Of a stretch of 64,000 nt of DNA, positions 24,501 through 36,600 are shown piece by piece. Source of the DNA: Ceratopteris richardii. Its lineage: Eukaryota; Streptophyta; Polypodiopsida; Polypodiales; Pteridaceae. The notes under the pieces were generated by a model. That model worked only from the letters and a program-made list of their open reading frames with translations, was not told where the DNA came from and did no database searches. Made by a program: the position numbers and the translations under genes. Where the stretch lies: positions 86,642,440 to 86,706,439 of the forward strand of contig CM035417.1 in assembly GCA_020310875.1 (NCBI GenBank), given 5' to 3'. Each line of letters starts with the position of its first letter. Position 1 is the first letter of the stretch.

Positions 24501-25790
24501 GACTATGAGGAAACATTCTTACCAGTTGCAAAGATGACTACAATCAGGACATTGATAAGTGTAGCTGCTGCAAGGAATTGGAGACTCCTCCAACTTGATG
24601 CGAGAAATGCATTCTTAAATGGTTGGATAAGTGAAGAGGTATACATGTCACAACCACCAAGTTTTGAAAACCCTAATCATCCATCTTATGTTTGCAGACT
24701 TAAGAAAGCATTATATGGATTGAAACAAGCTCCTAGAGCTTGGAATTACAGGTTGGTTACATATCTTCAAGATCAAGGGTTCAAAGCTAGCAGCTCGGAT
24801 CCTTCTCTATTCATCAAAAGGGATCACAATGAGGTTATCTATCTATGTGTATATGTAGATGATATTATTGTGGCAGGTGATGATCTAAATGGCATTCAAA
24901 GGATCAAGAGACACATGCAAAAGGAGTTCAAAATCAGTGACCTAGGCGAGCTCACATATTTCCTAGGTATGTAGGTGATATACACAGATGAAGGAATGTA
25001 TTTGACTCAAAGAAGATAAATTCAGGATCTTCTTCTCAAGTTCAAAATGGAGAACACTAAACCTGTAGGTACACCTTTGGAGATGAATCATAAACTAAGT
25101 TCTTATGAAGGTGATAAAATTGAAGACATTAAAGAGTATCAAAGCTTGGTAGGTAGCTTGATATATGCTACTCATACAAGGGTAGACATCTCATATAGTG
25201 TGGGAGTGCTTAGTCTGTTCATGCACTCACCGAGAAGACCACACATGGGTTCGGCTAAGAGAGTACTTCAGTATCTCAAAGGTACAATCAACGAAGGTAT
25301 ATTCTATCCTTACTCTTCAGATTTGGATATCAAAATCTACTCAGATGCAGATTGGGCAGGAGCTAAGGATGATAGAAAAACTACATCTGGTTACTTAGCA
25401 TTTGTAGGTTGGAAGCTAGTGTCATGGAGTTCCAAGAAGCAACCAACATTTGCTTTATCCTCAAGTGAAGCAGAGTATAGAGGCTTGACCATAGCAACTC
25501 AAGAGGCAATATGGTTAAAAGCATTGTATACAGATTTTGGACTTGTGAGTTCCAAACCTCACATATTTGGAGATAATGTAAGTTCCATGCATCTAGCGGC
25601 AAATCCTATTTTCCATGCAAGAACCAAGCACATAGAAGTCCATTACCACTTCATCTAGGAGAAGCTCATGGCAAAGGAGATTGAAATTTCTTTTGTTCCA
25701 ACTGAAAAGCAAGTAGCAGATATGATGACGAAGGCACTTGATGGAATAAAGCTTTGTAAATTCAAAGCTATGGCAGGTATTTAACCTATC
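21551..25790 (+). pseudogene. Copia F gag and pol
   Basis: Domains appear in copia order. Gag starts at the ATG 21551, with KTSQETWDALETFF near 21810. A lysine-rich linker and the CCHC-like CAICDKTNNTTPNC (near 22360) follow. The protease region is near 22605 and WHKRLAHVNERTLKD near 23005. Integrase VWGPSQEPSL is near 23210 and TPYEAWHGRKPSLEH near 23640. RT has WVYKVKRNTDG near 24410, [16 protein letters not shown] near 24700 and YVDDIIVAGDD near 24855. RNase H (SDADWAGAKDDRK near 25340) closes the coding part. This is a fossil with several breaks. Confidence 0.88.
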
Positions 25791-25820
25791 AGAGAATGAA
25801 GACTCAAGCATACTTTAGCT

Positions 25821-25831
25821 TGAGAGGGAGC
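25821..25831 (+). other. Polypurine tract of copia F
   Basis: TGAGAGGGAGC lies immediately before the 3' LTR. Confidence 0.85.
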
Positions 25832-26910
25832 TGTTGGAACATCAATCTTACACTATGCTTGAGGTGGATTTGATCTACATCAAAGGCTATCGCATCGAAA
25901 GAATATCCATTGGAGAGTTCTTTTTCTTATGCTCATTTATTAATTTTTTTTTTAGAGATTTTTGATGGTTCATTTATCATTGTAAAAGCCTTGAGCTTTA
26001 CACGTGTAAAGGTAGAATGATAAGGCCCAAATCCCACGAATTTGTGGTGGTTGAAGTTGCATTCAATCAAGCAATCAATCACCTAAAAGTCGATCAAACT
26101 AGATCTTCACTTTTCCTAGATTGTAGGAAAGTGAATTGATTCCCTCCAACAACCATTCCCACCTTCATTTGAATTCAACCTTCACTTTTAGGAGTCAAGG
26201 ACACTCTTAGAGTCTATATAAAGACTTGAAATCACTTGTACATTACATGGAAGCAATATACATACACTTGTGATCATCATTGTCTTGCTCCTTCAATTCT
26301 CTGCATCATCTTCTTCACCAATAGTAATCTTGCAGAGGCTGCACCTCTCTCTACAGAGCTCCAAATTGAGTGCAAGATAGCTCATTGGAAAGATAAGAGT
26401 GTCTAGTTTATTCCTGTAAAGTTTCATAGCATTTGGTTCATTCTATTGGGAGAAATATGTGTTTTTCTTTCTCGGGGTCAATCTCTACGTATTCCTAAAA
26501 AATAGGAAGTACCACCGGTGAATGTCTCATTCATTCCTATAGCATATTTTGCTTATTCCTTATACTTTTGTGCATTGTATACACTCAACCCTATGTGTAT
26601 CACTCCCATAAAAGGATTTTTTCTAATTGAAGTCACCCTGGTCACTATGGGCATTTGAAGTTCATTGTCTCTTCCATAGATAGTAAGTTTTTTGAGCTAG
26701 TCGACCTGCGAACCTATCTGTTTTGTATCGACTCATTCTCCTTGATGCTCCAAAGTACATAGTGTGTTTCTTTGAACTTATAACATGCTTATAAGGTCTA
26801 TTTGATTCTCCATAAGCTCAAGGGCTCATCTTGTGCCGGTTGGCTAGACCAAACTTCATCGCTTCGAAACACATTTTTCTACCTTCTACAAGCTTCTCCA
26901 AGTTCTTTCA
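25832..26910 (+). repeat. 3' LTR of copia F
   Basis: This 1079-bp repeat is followed by the target duplication aacta. It is the reverse complement of the same LTR family as 1058-2137 and 13647-14726. Confidence 0.92.
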
Positions 26911-27147
26911 AACTATACATCTGTCATCAACAAATTTCAAAACCAAGCTTCCGTTGGCTAATGCTAAAATTGATAACACGTTTTTCTTGGTATCTAGCAC
27001 AAAAAAAGCATCTAAAAATGTCAGCGAACCACCATTTGTAATAGCTAGAATGATCTTACCACCTCCCATTACAAGATAAGATGAGTTCTTAGCACATGTG
27101 ATAATATTCCCTTTAGAGTCAGGATCAAGTGAAGTGAAGGAACCATG

Positions 27148-27912
27148 CTACAAGATAACATGGGTGGATGCCCCACTATCAAGGTACCAAACATCAAAGT
27201 CTACTGCAGACATACAATGTTCATGAGAAGATGGGTCATAACTACAAACAGTAGTAAATTCCCATTCTTCATTGTGTAGAAGATTTGTAGACTTTGATTT
27301 GGGTGTAGAGGCCTCTGTAGCAACCACTCCATCCTCTTTTTTCTTTGCCTCTTTTGTAGCCAGTTTTGGACAACTCTTTACAACATGATCATTTCCTTTA
27401 CAACATTTGAAAAACAATTTCTGCTTTTCTGATCTCTTCTCATCTTTGTCTTCCTTTTTTTGCTATGAAAAATTAGCAAATTTCTACTTAGTAGTAGATG
27501 AGCTCCATTTACCTTTGCCCTTCTAACTAGCTAGGAAAGCTTGATCTGCAACAGGCATAATGGATCTATTTTTTTGGACTGATCTTCTTGTACTAAAAAG
27601 AGTAGAGATTCTCCAACTCCAACCAAGCCTATAAAGAGGTTCTGCATGACCTGTTTTGTAGTATAATATGCCTCTCTACTCCCATAGTAATATATGAAAG
27701 TTCTTGTGCATCCCTTGAATCCCAGTAGTAGTACCACTGACTCGTGATGATGAAGTGGTTCCTTCTTCTTCAGTAACCTCGTGTTGAGCAAAAATAGGAG
27801 CAAGGGTTCTTCTAGAAGATGAAGTAGCATCTTCTTGAACTTTTCTTTGCCTTGAATAAATGCCATTGACAATATTCCATAAGTCCCTTGATACCAACGT
27901 AGTCATCATCAT
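27148..27912 (-). pseudogene. Copia E gag and protease
   Basis: The minus strand near 27912 opens with a gag-like DLWNIVNGIYSRQRKVQED. Further on comes a zinc-knuckle stretch (CCKGNDHVVKSC, near 27410) and the protease motif WYLDSGASTHVIL near 27160-27200. The order and spacing are those of a copia gag-PR junction. It is heavily broken. Confidence 0.75.
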
Positions 27913-27987
27913 GAAACTCCACCTTCAAGCTTGTCTTCATTCTCAAGTCTATATTCACTCATCTTGTTAAGGGTGTATGTCAACTAT

Positions 27988-27999
27988 GCTTTGATACCA
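27988..27999 (-). other. Primer-binding site of copia E
   Basis: The plus strand reads gctttgatacca, the complement of the initiator-tRNA-Met PBS with one mismatch. It lies two bases from the LTR. Confidence 0.8.
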
Positions 28000-28001
28000 A
28001 A

Positions 28002-28873
28002 TGTTGGAAGTCGGGTGGGCCTCAATAACAATTAATCATAGGTTTATAGGATCTTCCAACACATGAACCTTAGCATACACATTAATACTAAAAAAGATGA
28101 TGATTAAGAGATAGAGAGAGAATAGACAAGATTTTCAATTGTACGGTAAGTTGGGATGCTCACATACACTATCTTATATTCCAATGTTTGAATATGATAC
28201 AAACTAACAATGCCTAAATCTAGGTAGAAATAGGAACTAGATTAAAAAGAAATTATGTGCATAAGAGGTATGAAGAGTGTGTGTGAGAATATGGAGAATA
28301 TGAATAGTTTAGAATTGTTTTACACCAAGCCCAAATTCTGACTAGTCCTAAATCAGAAACTAGTGAATAAACAAGTAGGACATTGAAAGTTTGTTACTCA
28401 TAGTATGTTGTTTGACAAGAACTCCTCCAGATGTCTCTAGATGTAGAGCACAACTCTTGCAGGAGTGTAAGAACTCCTCCTCTAGTTGATCACCTCCAAA
28501 ATCATCTCAATCTTTCATTGAGTTGTTGAGTTGATGATTAAACAATGAGCATAGATTTTATTATATAGTATTGATCTCAATTTAAAAGCATTCTAAAAGC
28601 TATCACGATCGTGCCAAAATGGAAAAAATCTACAAAAATCTTCTCAAGAAAGCATGCAAACACAAATTGATGCCGCTTGGTTTGATTTTCGAAAAAAATA
28701 ATCTTCAAGAAATCTCTACTGTGCCTTGTAGGATTTGAACCCATGCTACCCATTTCAGATTCATATGTTCTAACCATGATGCCAATGTGCTTTTTTGTGA
28801 AAAATTTAGTAAAGAACCCTACTTATGCTAGAATAAATTGATGATTTTGGACCATTTTGACTTGTTTCCAACA
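28002..28873 (-). repeat. 5' LTR of copia E
   Basis: The segment runs from TGTTGGAA to TTCCAACA, a perfect 8-bp inverted end pair, and starts two bases from the PBS. The other LTR is missing, so the outer end rests on this inverted pair alone. A tRNA-like stretch lies inside at 28721-28790. Confidence 0.6.
28721..28790 (-). other. tRNA-like stretch in the LTR of E
   Basis: On the minus strand GGGTTCAAATCC is an excellent B box. Upstream of it are CTGAAAT (anticodon-loop-like) and GCATCATGGTTAG (A-box-like). Stems pair poorly. It may be a tRNA-derived SINE head or a relic inside the LTR. Confidence 0.35.
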
Positions 28874-28883
28874 ATGCATACTT

Positions 28884-29075
28884 AATCACAATATATTTTC
28901 ACTCACAACCATACACACACATACACATACACATACTATTCTGAAGTAAGAATCAATATTCATTCAAACAATCACAATAGAGTTTTACTCACAATCATAC
29001 ACACACATACATATACTCTTGTGAAGTCAGAATGAATGCTGAGTCAAACGATCACAATAGTTTTTAACTCATAAT
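28884..29075. repeat. Imperfect 80-86 bp tandem repeat
   Basis: Two full units (28884-28969 and 28970-29049) and a partial third begin with a form of AATCACAATA. Each holds a run of CATACACACACATACA. The repeat is AT- and CA-rich. Confidence 0.75.
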
Positions 29076-29241
29076 AAAAAGGAAACAAAATTAATTTTTC
29101 TTTACTTTTTTAATAATAAAAGACTAAATATGTTTAACAAGATCTTATACCTTGTTCTTTGTACGACACTCTAAATTTGCAAAAAACTAAGTAACTCTCG
29201 TGAGGTATAATTATGAGGGCATTTTTTTGTAAAAAATTATT

Positions 29242-29330
29242 TGAACGAATATTTTTTTATCAAAAGACTTTTTGACCAAAAGCTTTTCGCTTAAAAAATT
29301 TTTGATTGAAAGATTTTCGATCGAAATATT
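29242..29330. repeat. Degenerate 15-bp minisatellite
   Basis: Five or six head-to-tail 15-bp units include TTTTTGACCAAAAGC, TTTTCGCTTAAAAAA, TTTTTGATTGAAAGA and TTTTCGATCGAAATA. Each unit is itself close to an inverted repeat. Confidence 0.7.
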
Positions 29331-30010
29331 TCTGAATTTCCGTGCAAAACCTATTTTCTCATGTACAAATAAGCTACCATGGCATTGCATTATTTGATCA
29401 AATAATAAGTGTTCAACGTAAAATTTTATAATTAAATATCTATGACTAATAAAATCGTCAAATAGTGAATAATGCAACCTAGGCAAACACCACTAAAACT
29501 AAACAAAGGATGACCAAGTATCAGATTCTCGAAAAAATTCAAGAGACTCTCCCTAAGAAAATGGATTAATGAACAATAGGAACCAACCAAAAGGATTATG
29601 TGAGAATTTATGCTCATACCAATAAGGAGCATAGTTGACCATTATATAGTTGTAAAACAAAAATTAAAAAAAAAAAATCCTAGAGACACATCTACAAAAT
29701 TAGTATATGACTAGTGTCAAAAAACTCATTACACTGCAAGTACTAAAATGTAAACATGCATAGTGAATCATTCACTCCACTACATATAACCACCTAACCA
29801 AAAGAAGTTAACTAGGCTTATCGAACACCTATGAATAACTTTCATACATCTCTTATCCCGAGGTTGGATAAGTCTTCCACATACAAGAGACCTTGACATT
29901 TGGGTGTCTCTTAGTTAAGAAAACATCATCATGACCCTCTTTATCAACATCAAATTCTTTATGCAAAAACGTAAATGTTATATCAATGAACCCATGGACG
30001 TACATAAGTA
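29331..30010. other. AT-rich spacer, nothing recognised
   Basis: No coding signal, LTR pair or RNA gene was recognised here. The host sequence resumes after E2 at 38955. Confidence 0.5.
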
Positions 30011-30015
30011 GTACC

Positions 30016-30245
30016 TGTTGGAGTTAGATGTCTGCGAAAGCACGCGAACAGCACAAGGAAGAAGAAGAAGCTTGGAGCACAACACACAATAATGAATGTA
30101 TTACTAGAGAATGTACAAAGATATGTATCCCATTAGGGCAATAGGCTTATATACAAGTCGGGGGAAAAAAACCTCGTAAAGAGGGAAAAAAGTGCCCCAG
30201 CGGTCCTAGAGTGTTCACACACATCATTACCTAAATATATCAACA
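30016..30245 (-). repeat. 3' LTR of E2
   Basis: This 230-bp repeat runs from TGTTGGAGT to TATCAACA. Its partner is the split LTR 32585-32776 plus 38913-38949. Confidence 0.9.
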
Positions 30246-30256
30246 AATCCCCCCTG
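30246..30256 (-). other. Polypurine tract of E2
   Basis: The plus strand reads aatcccccctg directly after the LTR, the complement of a G-rich purine run. Confidence 0.75.
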
Positions 30257-30319
30257 GGAGTGATGCGGTGAACAAGTAGCTGGCACTCATGTATAAGGAA
30301 GTGCCAAGCTATGTGGAAA

Positions 30320-32229
30320 TCACTCCACAAAAGGAAGTAAGACCAAAGATTTGCGGAAAGCTTCAAACTTCTCCCTAGGCAGAGCCTTCATGAAAAGGTC
30401 TGGAATGTTCTCCTGCATCGGCACATATGCCAAGCTTATCTCCCCAGCAGAGAACCTCTCCCTGACATAATGATAATGCACCTCAATGTGCTTAGTGCGA
30501 GCATGGAGCATAGGGTTCCTCGCAACTACCAATGCGCTCTGACTGTCAATGAAGATGGTGGTGGCAGAAGACTGACCAACACCCAAATCAGCCATAAGGC
30601 ATCTGAGCCACACACACTCAATAGTAGTTATGAAAGCTACCATATACTCAGCCTCACAACTAAAAGTGGCCACTGTAGGCTGCTTGTTGCTCAACCAAGC
30701 ATGAAGCAAAAGCCACTAGTGGACACACGAGTGTCATAGCAACCAGCCCAGTCTAAGTCAGAAAAAGCATGCAAATCTGCCGGTAGTGATCCCCCCTTGG
30801 GATAAAACAACCCAAGTACCCGAGTACCACTCAAGTAGCGAAAGATGTGCTTAACCGCCTGTCAATGCTTGACACTTGGGCAATGCATAAACCTTCTCAT
30901 CTGTGAGATAGAAAACTGAATATTTGGCCTAGTAATGCATAAGTAAATCAGGCATCCAACAACTTGCTGATAGAGGACAACATCAAATGCATCTCCAGCA
31001 TCATGAAGACTCAATCGTAAACCTGTCTCCATAGGAGTGGCAATAGGCTTATAGTCTTCAAGGCCAAAACACAACAATAATGTGTCAATATATTTCATTT
31101 GACACAAAGCCAATCCACCATCAACTTGCATAAACTTAATGGCCAAATAGTGATGCAAATGCCCCAAATTAGACATCTCAAATGAGGCATGCAAATCAGC
31201 CTTAAAATCAGCAATATGCTTCTCAATAGGACCAGTGAGCAGCATGTCATCAACATAGACAACAATGATTAGAAGCACATCATTAGCACGCTTTACATAT
31301 AAGGTGCTTTCAGTTGGACTATTCTCAAAACCATGTGCAATAAGATAGGCATGTATCTTCTCATACCGAGCACGTGGTGCTTGCTTTAAACCATATAATG
31401 CCTTCTTTAACCTGCACACTTGGTTTTCATGCCCTTTCTCCACAAAGCCACGGGGCTGAAAAAAATACACTTATTCATGCAAGTCACCATTCAAAAATGC
31501 TATTTTAATGTCCAACTGATGTACATTCCAACCATGATGGGCTGCAAGTGCAGAAATGCTCCCAACATTAGTCATACGGCATGTAGGTGCAAAGGTCTCA
31601 TCAAAATCAATGCCTCTTTCGTGCGCATAAGCAAAACTCTGATATGAATCAGGAAGACCATTCAAAACGGTCTGCACAAGTGAGCTATCTGGTATAACCT
31701 CATTAGCAAAAATCAGTTGCTCCTTCAAGTCTTTGATCTTTGTTAGGAAACTGTCCATAGAATCACCTTCATTCATGTGCTCACTCTCCAACTGTTTTCA
31801 GAGGTAAGCAACACGAGCCTCATTCCTAGCTTGGTACAATGTGGTAAGTGTATCCCAAGCATCCTTAGCTATTCTGCAAGAGCGAATGTGAGGAATAATG
31901 GCATGTTTGACAGACAAAGCTATCAATGCATGTGCCTGGTCATCTCTACCATCCTAGCGAATCTGCTCTGCAGTAAGTGCAGCAAACACCACAGCACGAA
32001 CAGGAATATGCAGAATATCATCATCTTCGACACCTTATGCATCAGCTTCAATACCTATCGTTGTAACAGTTGTAGGTGTGATAGGACGTTTTTCGACACC
32101 CTGCACAATGTTCCACAGTCCTTTTGCAACCAACACATGTCGCATCATATAAGCCCATAACGGGTAGTTGGTACCATCCAAATTATCCTCAACAGCCAAC
32201 ATACGAAATACATTACTGCTTTCAGCCAT
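30320..32229 (-). pseudogene. E2 gag and RT to RNase H segments
   Basis: The minus strand from 32229 reads MAESSNVFRMLAVEDNLDGTNYPLWAY, split as MAESSNVFRMLAVEDN and LDGTNYPLWAYMMRHVL, a copia gag start. A later gag stretch (MDSFLTKIKDLKEQL) follows. RT motifs appear at YVDDMLLTGP near 31250, with [14 protein letters not shown] near 31400, and RNase H at SNKQPTVATFSCEAEYM near 30680. Protease and integrase are absent. The coding content is shorter than that of full-length relatives and is broken. Whether the loss came before or after insertion cannot be read from one copy. Confidence 0.8.
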
Positions 32230-32570
32230 GGCCGGTGACTAAAATACCTTGATGTAGAAAATTGACTGTATCTCAAAAAGTTGAACAGAACTACCCAGAC
32301 GAATTCCACTAGACCTGTAGCAGACTTCGAGACGCTAATATTGGCGAACACAAAGTGGTATATAGCTTTGGTACAAAAAGATGAAATAGCCTGCACAAGC
32401 ACTATGATAGTGCATTTGGAGGCCGAAACGAGCTCAGATCGCGATTTCGGCACCACAGAGCGAAGGTGTTTTGATCTCGAAATCACGCTGAGTATGCTCA
32501 CCAAAATTCGTGTGATTCTGAGACTGCAACCGGAGGAGTGTCGATGGCACTCTAGATGAAGGGACGACCT

Positions 32571-32582
32571 GCTCTAATACCA
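32571..32582 (-). other. Primer-binding site of E2
   Basis: The plus strand reads gctctaatacca, the complement of the initiator-tRNA-Met PBS with one mismatch. It lies two bases from the LTR. Confidence 0.85.
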
Positions 32583-32584
32583 AT

Positions 32585-32776
32585 TGTTGGAGTAATACGT
32601 CTGCGGAAGCACGCGAACAGCACAAGGAAGAAGAAGAAGCTTGGAGCACAACACACAATATTGAATGTATTACTAGAGAATGTACAAAGATATGTAGCCC
32701 ATTAGGGCAATAGGCGTATATACAAGCCGAGGGAAAAAACCTCCTAAAGAGGGAAAAAAGTTCTGCGGCGGTCCTA
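32585..32776 (-). repeat. 5' LTR of E2, first part, split by element G
   Basis: The LTR continues at 38913-38949 beyond G. The 5-bp duplication tccta (32772-32776 and 38908-38912) marks the split. Confidence 0.88.
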
Positions 32777-33576
32777 TGTTGGAGGATAAACACTCCTATG
32801 TGCACAACAAAAGCAAATGAACCCTCTTAGGATCCTAAAATTTTTCAGACATAGCCTCTATATTTTCTGAGTTTCTCTGAGTACATGCAGAGACTCAAAA
32901 TGAAATTTTGCACGATTAAAGTAGACTCTAATATCTTTCAAATGAGAGTAAAATCACTCCATTTGGACACTGGATGATGCCTCAACCATCTGCAACAAAA
33001 CAGATAACTTGATCTCTTCACAGAGTATGAGCTAACTAGACAGACACTGTTATGGATATTTCTCTGCACATTTGCAGGCAATGAACTTGAGACTTATACC
33101 AGACAAAGTAGAACGTATAAGCTTTCCAACAAGATAAAAATCGTTGCAAATGTATTCCGGATGAAGGAGAAACAACAATTACAAGACCGGGGGGTCTGCC
33201 AAAAACATCTAGATAGATAGAGTGTGTAAAAGTGAAATTTCTGCAAAATATGCAGAGAACAGCTAGTAGGGGGTGTGCTTAAGCAATGGGGCAGCTTGGG
33301 CACGTATTTCCATGACTCTAAGTCATAATAAAACTCATTAGAGATTTTAAAGACCACATACTAACCTCTTTAACCAATCAAAAGCATATACATGTCAAAA
33401 GTGAGGTCCAATCACATCAAGAGGTGAGCTAAATCTTCTCTAATCAACTTCTTTCCATTATGGGCATAATTGGATGCCTCCAACTCGTGGAAATCAGCCT
33501 CCTTTGATTGTGGATGATGTGGAAGGTTCAATTTGGGGCATGTTCCCACACTGTTGAGCTTGAAAAACTTTCAACA
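32777..33576 (-). repeat. 3' LTR of copia G
   Basis: This 800-bp repeat runs from TGTTGGAGGATAAAC to TTTCAACA and pairs with 38108-38907. Confidence 0.94.
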
Positions 33577-33588
33577 CTCCCCCTCAAG
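33577..33588 (-). other. Polypurine tract of copia G
   Basis: The plus strand reads ctccccctcaag immediately after the LTR. Confidence 0.85.
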
Positions 33589-33611
33589 CTCAAGTCTTTT
33601 CCTTTGTTGCT

Positions 33612-36600
33612 TCAGCCTATGTCTCTTATGTTGATAGCTTCCTTGAATCCTCCAAGCTTTGTACCTTCAAGAAACTTTGCCATCATGTCTGCGACCTGCA
33701 TTTTAGTGTTCACATACCTTATATCTAGCTCTTTTTCCATCACCTTTTCTCTAACAAAGTGGTAATGAACCTCTATGTGCTTGCTCCTTGCATGAAACAT
33801 GGGATTGTTAGCTAGATAGATGCTTGAAATGTTGTCTCCATAAAGAGGAAACTCCTCCACTTCCACTTCCAAGTCCTTAAGTAGCTTCTTAAGCCATAAT
33901 AGCTCACATGTAGCCAATGCTAAACCTCTGTACTCAGCCTCTGTGGATGAAAGAGCAACAGTGGGTTGCTTCTTAGAGCTCCAAGAGATCACTTTTGTAC
34001 CTATCATGAAAACATAACCCGATGTACTCCTTCGATCATCCTTGCTACCTGCCCAATCAGCATCACTATATCCTTTGACACTTAGATCAGCATCATATGA
34101 GTAAAATAGACCTTGGTTGATGGTGTGCTTGATGTAACGTTACAGTTTTCTCAGTAAATGTTTTCCGGTACTTCTATGAGCTAGATCTCGAAGTACAGTG
34201 TAAAGTAGGTGCATGCAAAAATTGAGAGAGAATACCTACTACATATGCAAGATCAGGTCTAGTGAATGTAGCATAAATTAATGAACCAATTATGCTTCTA
34301 TATAGTGTAATATCTTGTATAGCCTCTCCTTGACCTGCAACCAACTTTGTATTGGGCTCCATGGGCTGAGAAAGTGGCTTACAACCACTCATACCAAACC
34401 TATACAGCACATCCAACAAGTATTTTCTTTGAATCAAGAAGATGCCATTGTGTGCATAGATTACCTCTATTCCCAAGAAGTACTTTAGTGTTCCAAGATC
34501 AGATATCTTGAACTCCTCCCCTAGCTTTGATTTGATATCTTTAATACCTGCAATATCACTTCCTGTGATGATCAAATCGTCCACATAGATGCATATGTAT
34601 ACCGTCTTGTCTCCTTGCTTCTTCATGTAAAGTGATGGATCTGCAACACTTTCTTTATATCCACAACTTGATAAATAATCCACTAACCTCTGATTCTAGG
34701 CCCTTGGGGCTTGCTTTAGTCCATATAATGCTTTCCTTAGCTTGCAAACATGATTTGGGTACCTCATACTAGCAAATCCTTGAGGTTGGCTCATGTAGAC
34801 TACTTCTTCAAGCTCTCCATTGAGGAGGGCATTCTTCACATCCAACTGATATAAGCTCCATTTCCTTGATGTGGCCACTGCAATCAAAGTCCTAATTGTT
34901 GGCATCTTGGCTACGGGGCTGAAGGTTTCATCATAATCTATCCCGTAGCTTTGGGAGAAGCCTTTCGCCACCAACCTTGCTTTGTACCTAGCAATGGAAC
35001 CATCTGAATTTCTTTTAATTTTGTAAACCCACTTATTACCTATCACCTTCATGCCTTCTTGAGCTGGTACCAAGCTCCAATATGGTTCTCATCAAGTGCT
35101 TTGAGCTCTTCCTTCATTGCCTCTTGCCATTCCTTGCAATCCTTAGCTTCTTCATAACTAGTTGGTTCTTTGTCCTTGATTACCTGAGTCATGTATGCAT
35201 AATGCTTTGCAATGAAATTATCATATGTTAACCTTTGTACTGGATATCTTACTCTTGAAGACTTTCTTTCACTTCCTTTAGGTGTGGTTGCCATCTTCTT
35301 TCTTTGTTTGGCCACTCCTGGAGTTTGAATTTCTTCTATCTCTTCATCTTCCAACATGCTCTCGTCCACATAGCTTCCTTCTTCAATTGAAATCTTCTCT
35401 TTGCCTTTGACTTTGCTTTCTTCAGAGCTGGTCTCTCTTTCCCTAAGCCTTCCACTCCATGGTGAGGGTGTCCTTGTGTTGCATGAGTTGCTTGAACCAC
35501 TCAAATCCATGCTTTCTTGAACTCTATCATCATTCTTCAAATCTGTCTCACCTATGTCTTCAACATGCAATGGACTTGTGCATGCATACCAAGGCTTCAA
35601 CTCATCAAATACAACATCCCTACTTACCTTCAGCTCCTTGGTGATGGGATTATAGCATTTATACCCCTTTTGTTCCATAGAATATCCCAAAAAAATACAC
35701 CTTTCAGATTTGGCATCTAACTTTGACCTCAACTCTTGAGGTACATGTACATAGCATATACAACCAAAGATTCTAAGATGTGAAATGCAAGGTTTTCTTC
35801 CACTCCATGCTTCCTCAAGGGTTAGATGATGTATACCTGATGTAGGACATCTATTCATGATGTATGTGGCTGTATATGTAGCCTCTCCCCAATAACAATG
35901 CGGCATATTCATTTCATTGAGCATACACCTTGCTACCTCTGCTATGTGTCTATTCTTTCTCTCTACTACCCCATTTGATTGAGGGGTATACCTGCATGTA
36001 AATTGTCTTTTGATGCCATTGACCTGCAAAAATTCAGAAAATTCATGGGAGAAGTACTCTCCCCCTCCATCGGATCTCAAAGTCTTGATAAACTTGCTAG
36101 ATTCCTTCTCCACCTGTGCTTTGAATTTCTTGAAGTAGTGGAACACATCTGATTTGTTTCTAATGCAATACAACCATACTTTTCTTGAAAATTCATCAAT
36201 GAAGGTTACAAAATACCTATTTCCAGCAAGGGATGCTTCTCTTGTTGGACCCCAAACATCCGTGTGAATGAGGTCTAAAACATTTGCACTTACATAGGTA
36301 CTCTTCTTGAAGGGCAGCCTTGATTGTTTTCCTTGTTGGCAAGCTACACAAATTTCATGCAACATTTTAGATGTAAAATTTGGTAGGCCTCTTACCAAGC
36401 TCCTCCTTTGCATGTCCTTGAGCTTTTGTAGGTTGATGTGACCTATTCGTTTATGCCATAGATCCAAATCTGTTATCCTCTTGTCTCCATATGTGACATA
36501 CATTGAATGGTGTGGCTGATTTATGTCCATTGTGAACATTCTCCCTTGCTTTTTTCCTTTTGCTATGAGCTCGAAATCTGCCCTTGGATCCTCAACAAAT

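Larger units (their letters stand above)
20532..26910 (+). mobile_element. Copia element F, broken, relative of A
   Basis: This plus-strand Ty1/copia element of 6379 bp is inserted in E with the 5-bp duplication aacta (20527-20531 and 26911-26915). Parts: LTR 20532-21528, PBS 21530-21541, gag from 21551, knuckle near 22360, protease near 22605, integrase to about 23830, RT near 24240-24975, RNase H 25047-25790, PPT 25821-25831, LTR 25832-26910. The protein closely resembles that of element A (gag MGDSFPSMIEKLDRHNYVAW), and its LTR matches A's LTR in the opposite orientation. LTR divergence is roughly 6% by eye, near 2.4 million years at the assumed rate. It is broken with several breaks. Confidence 0.93.
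18502..28873 (-). mobile_element. Copia element E, old, host of element F
   Basis: This is a minus-strand Ty1/copia remnant. In element order: LTR 28002-28873, PBS 27988-27999, gag near 27912-27531, zinc knuckle and protease 27417-27148, then the nested element F. Left of F come the pre-integrase and integrase (20531 to about 19600), a linker, and RT to about 18502, including YVDDVLL near 18850. RNase H and the 3' LTR are not present. The RT is close to that of E2 (30862-31470), so E and E2 belong to one family. It is old and heavily broken. Confidence 0.8.
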
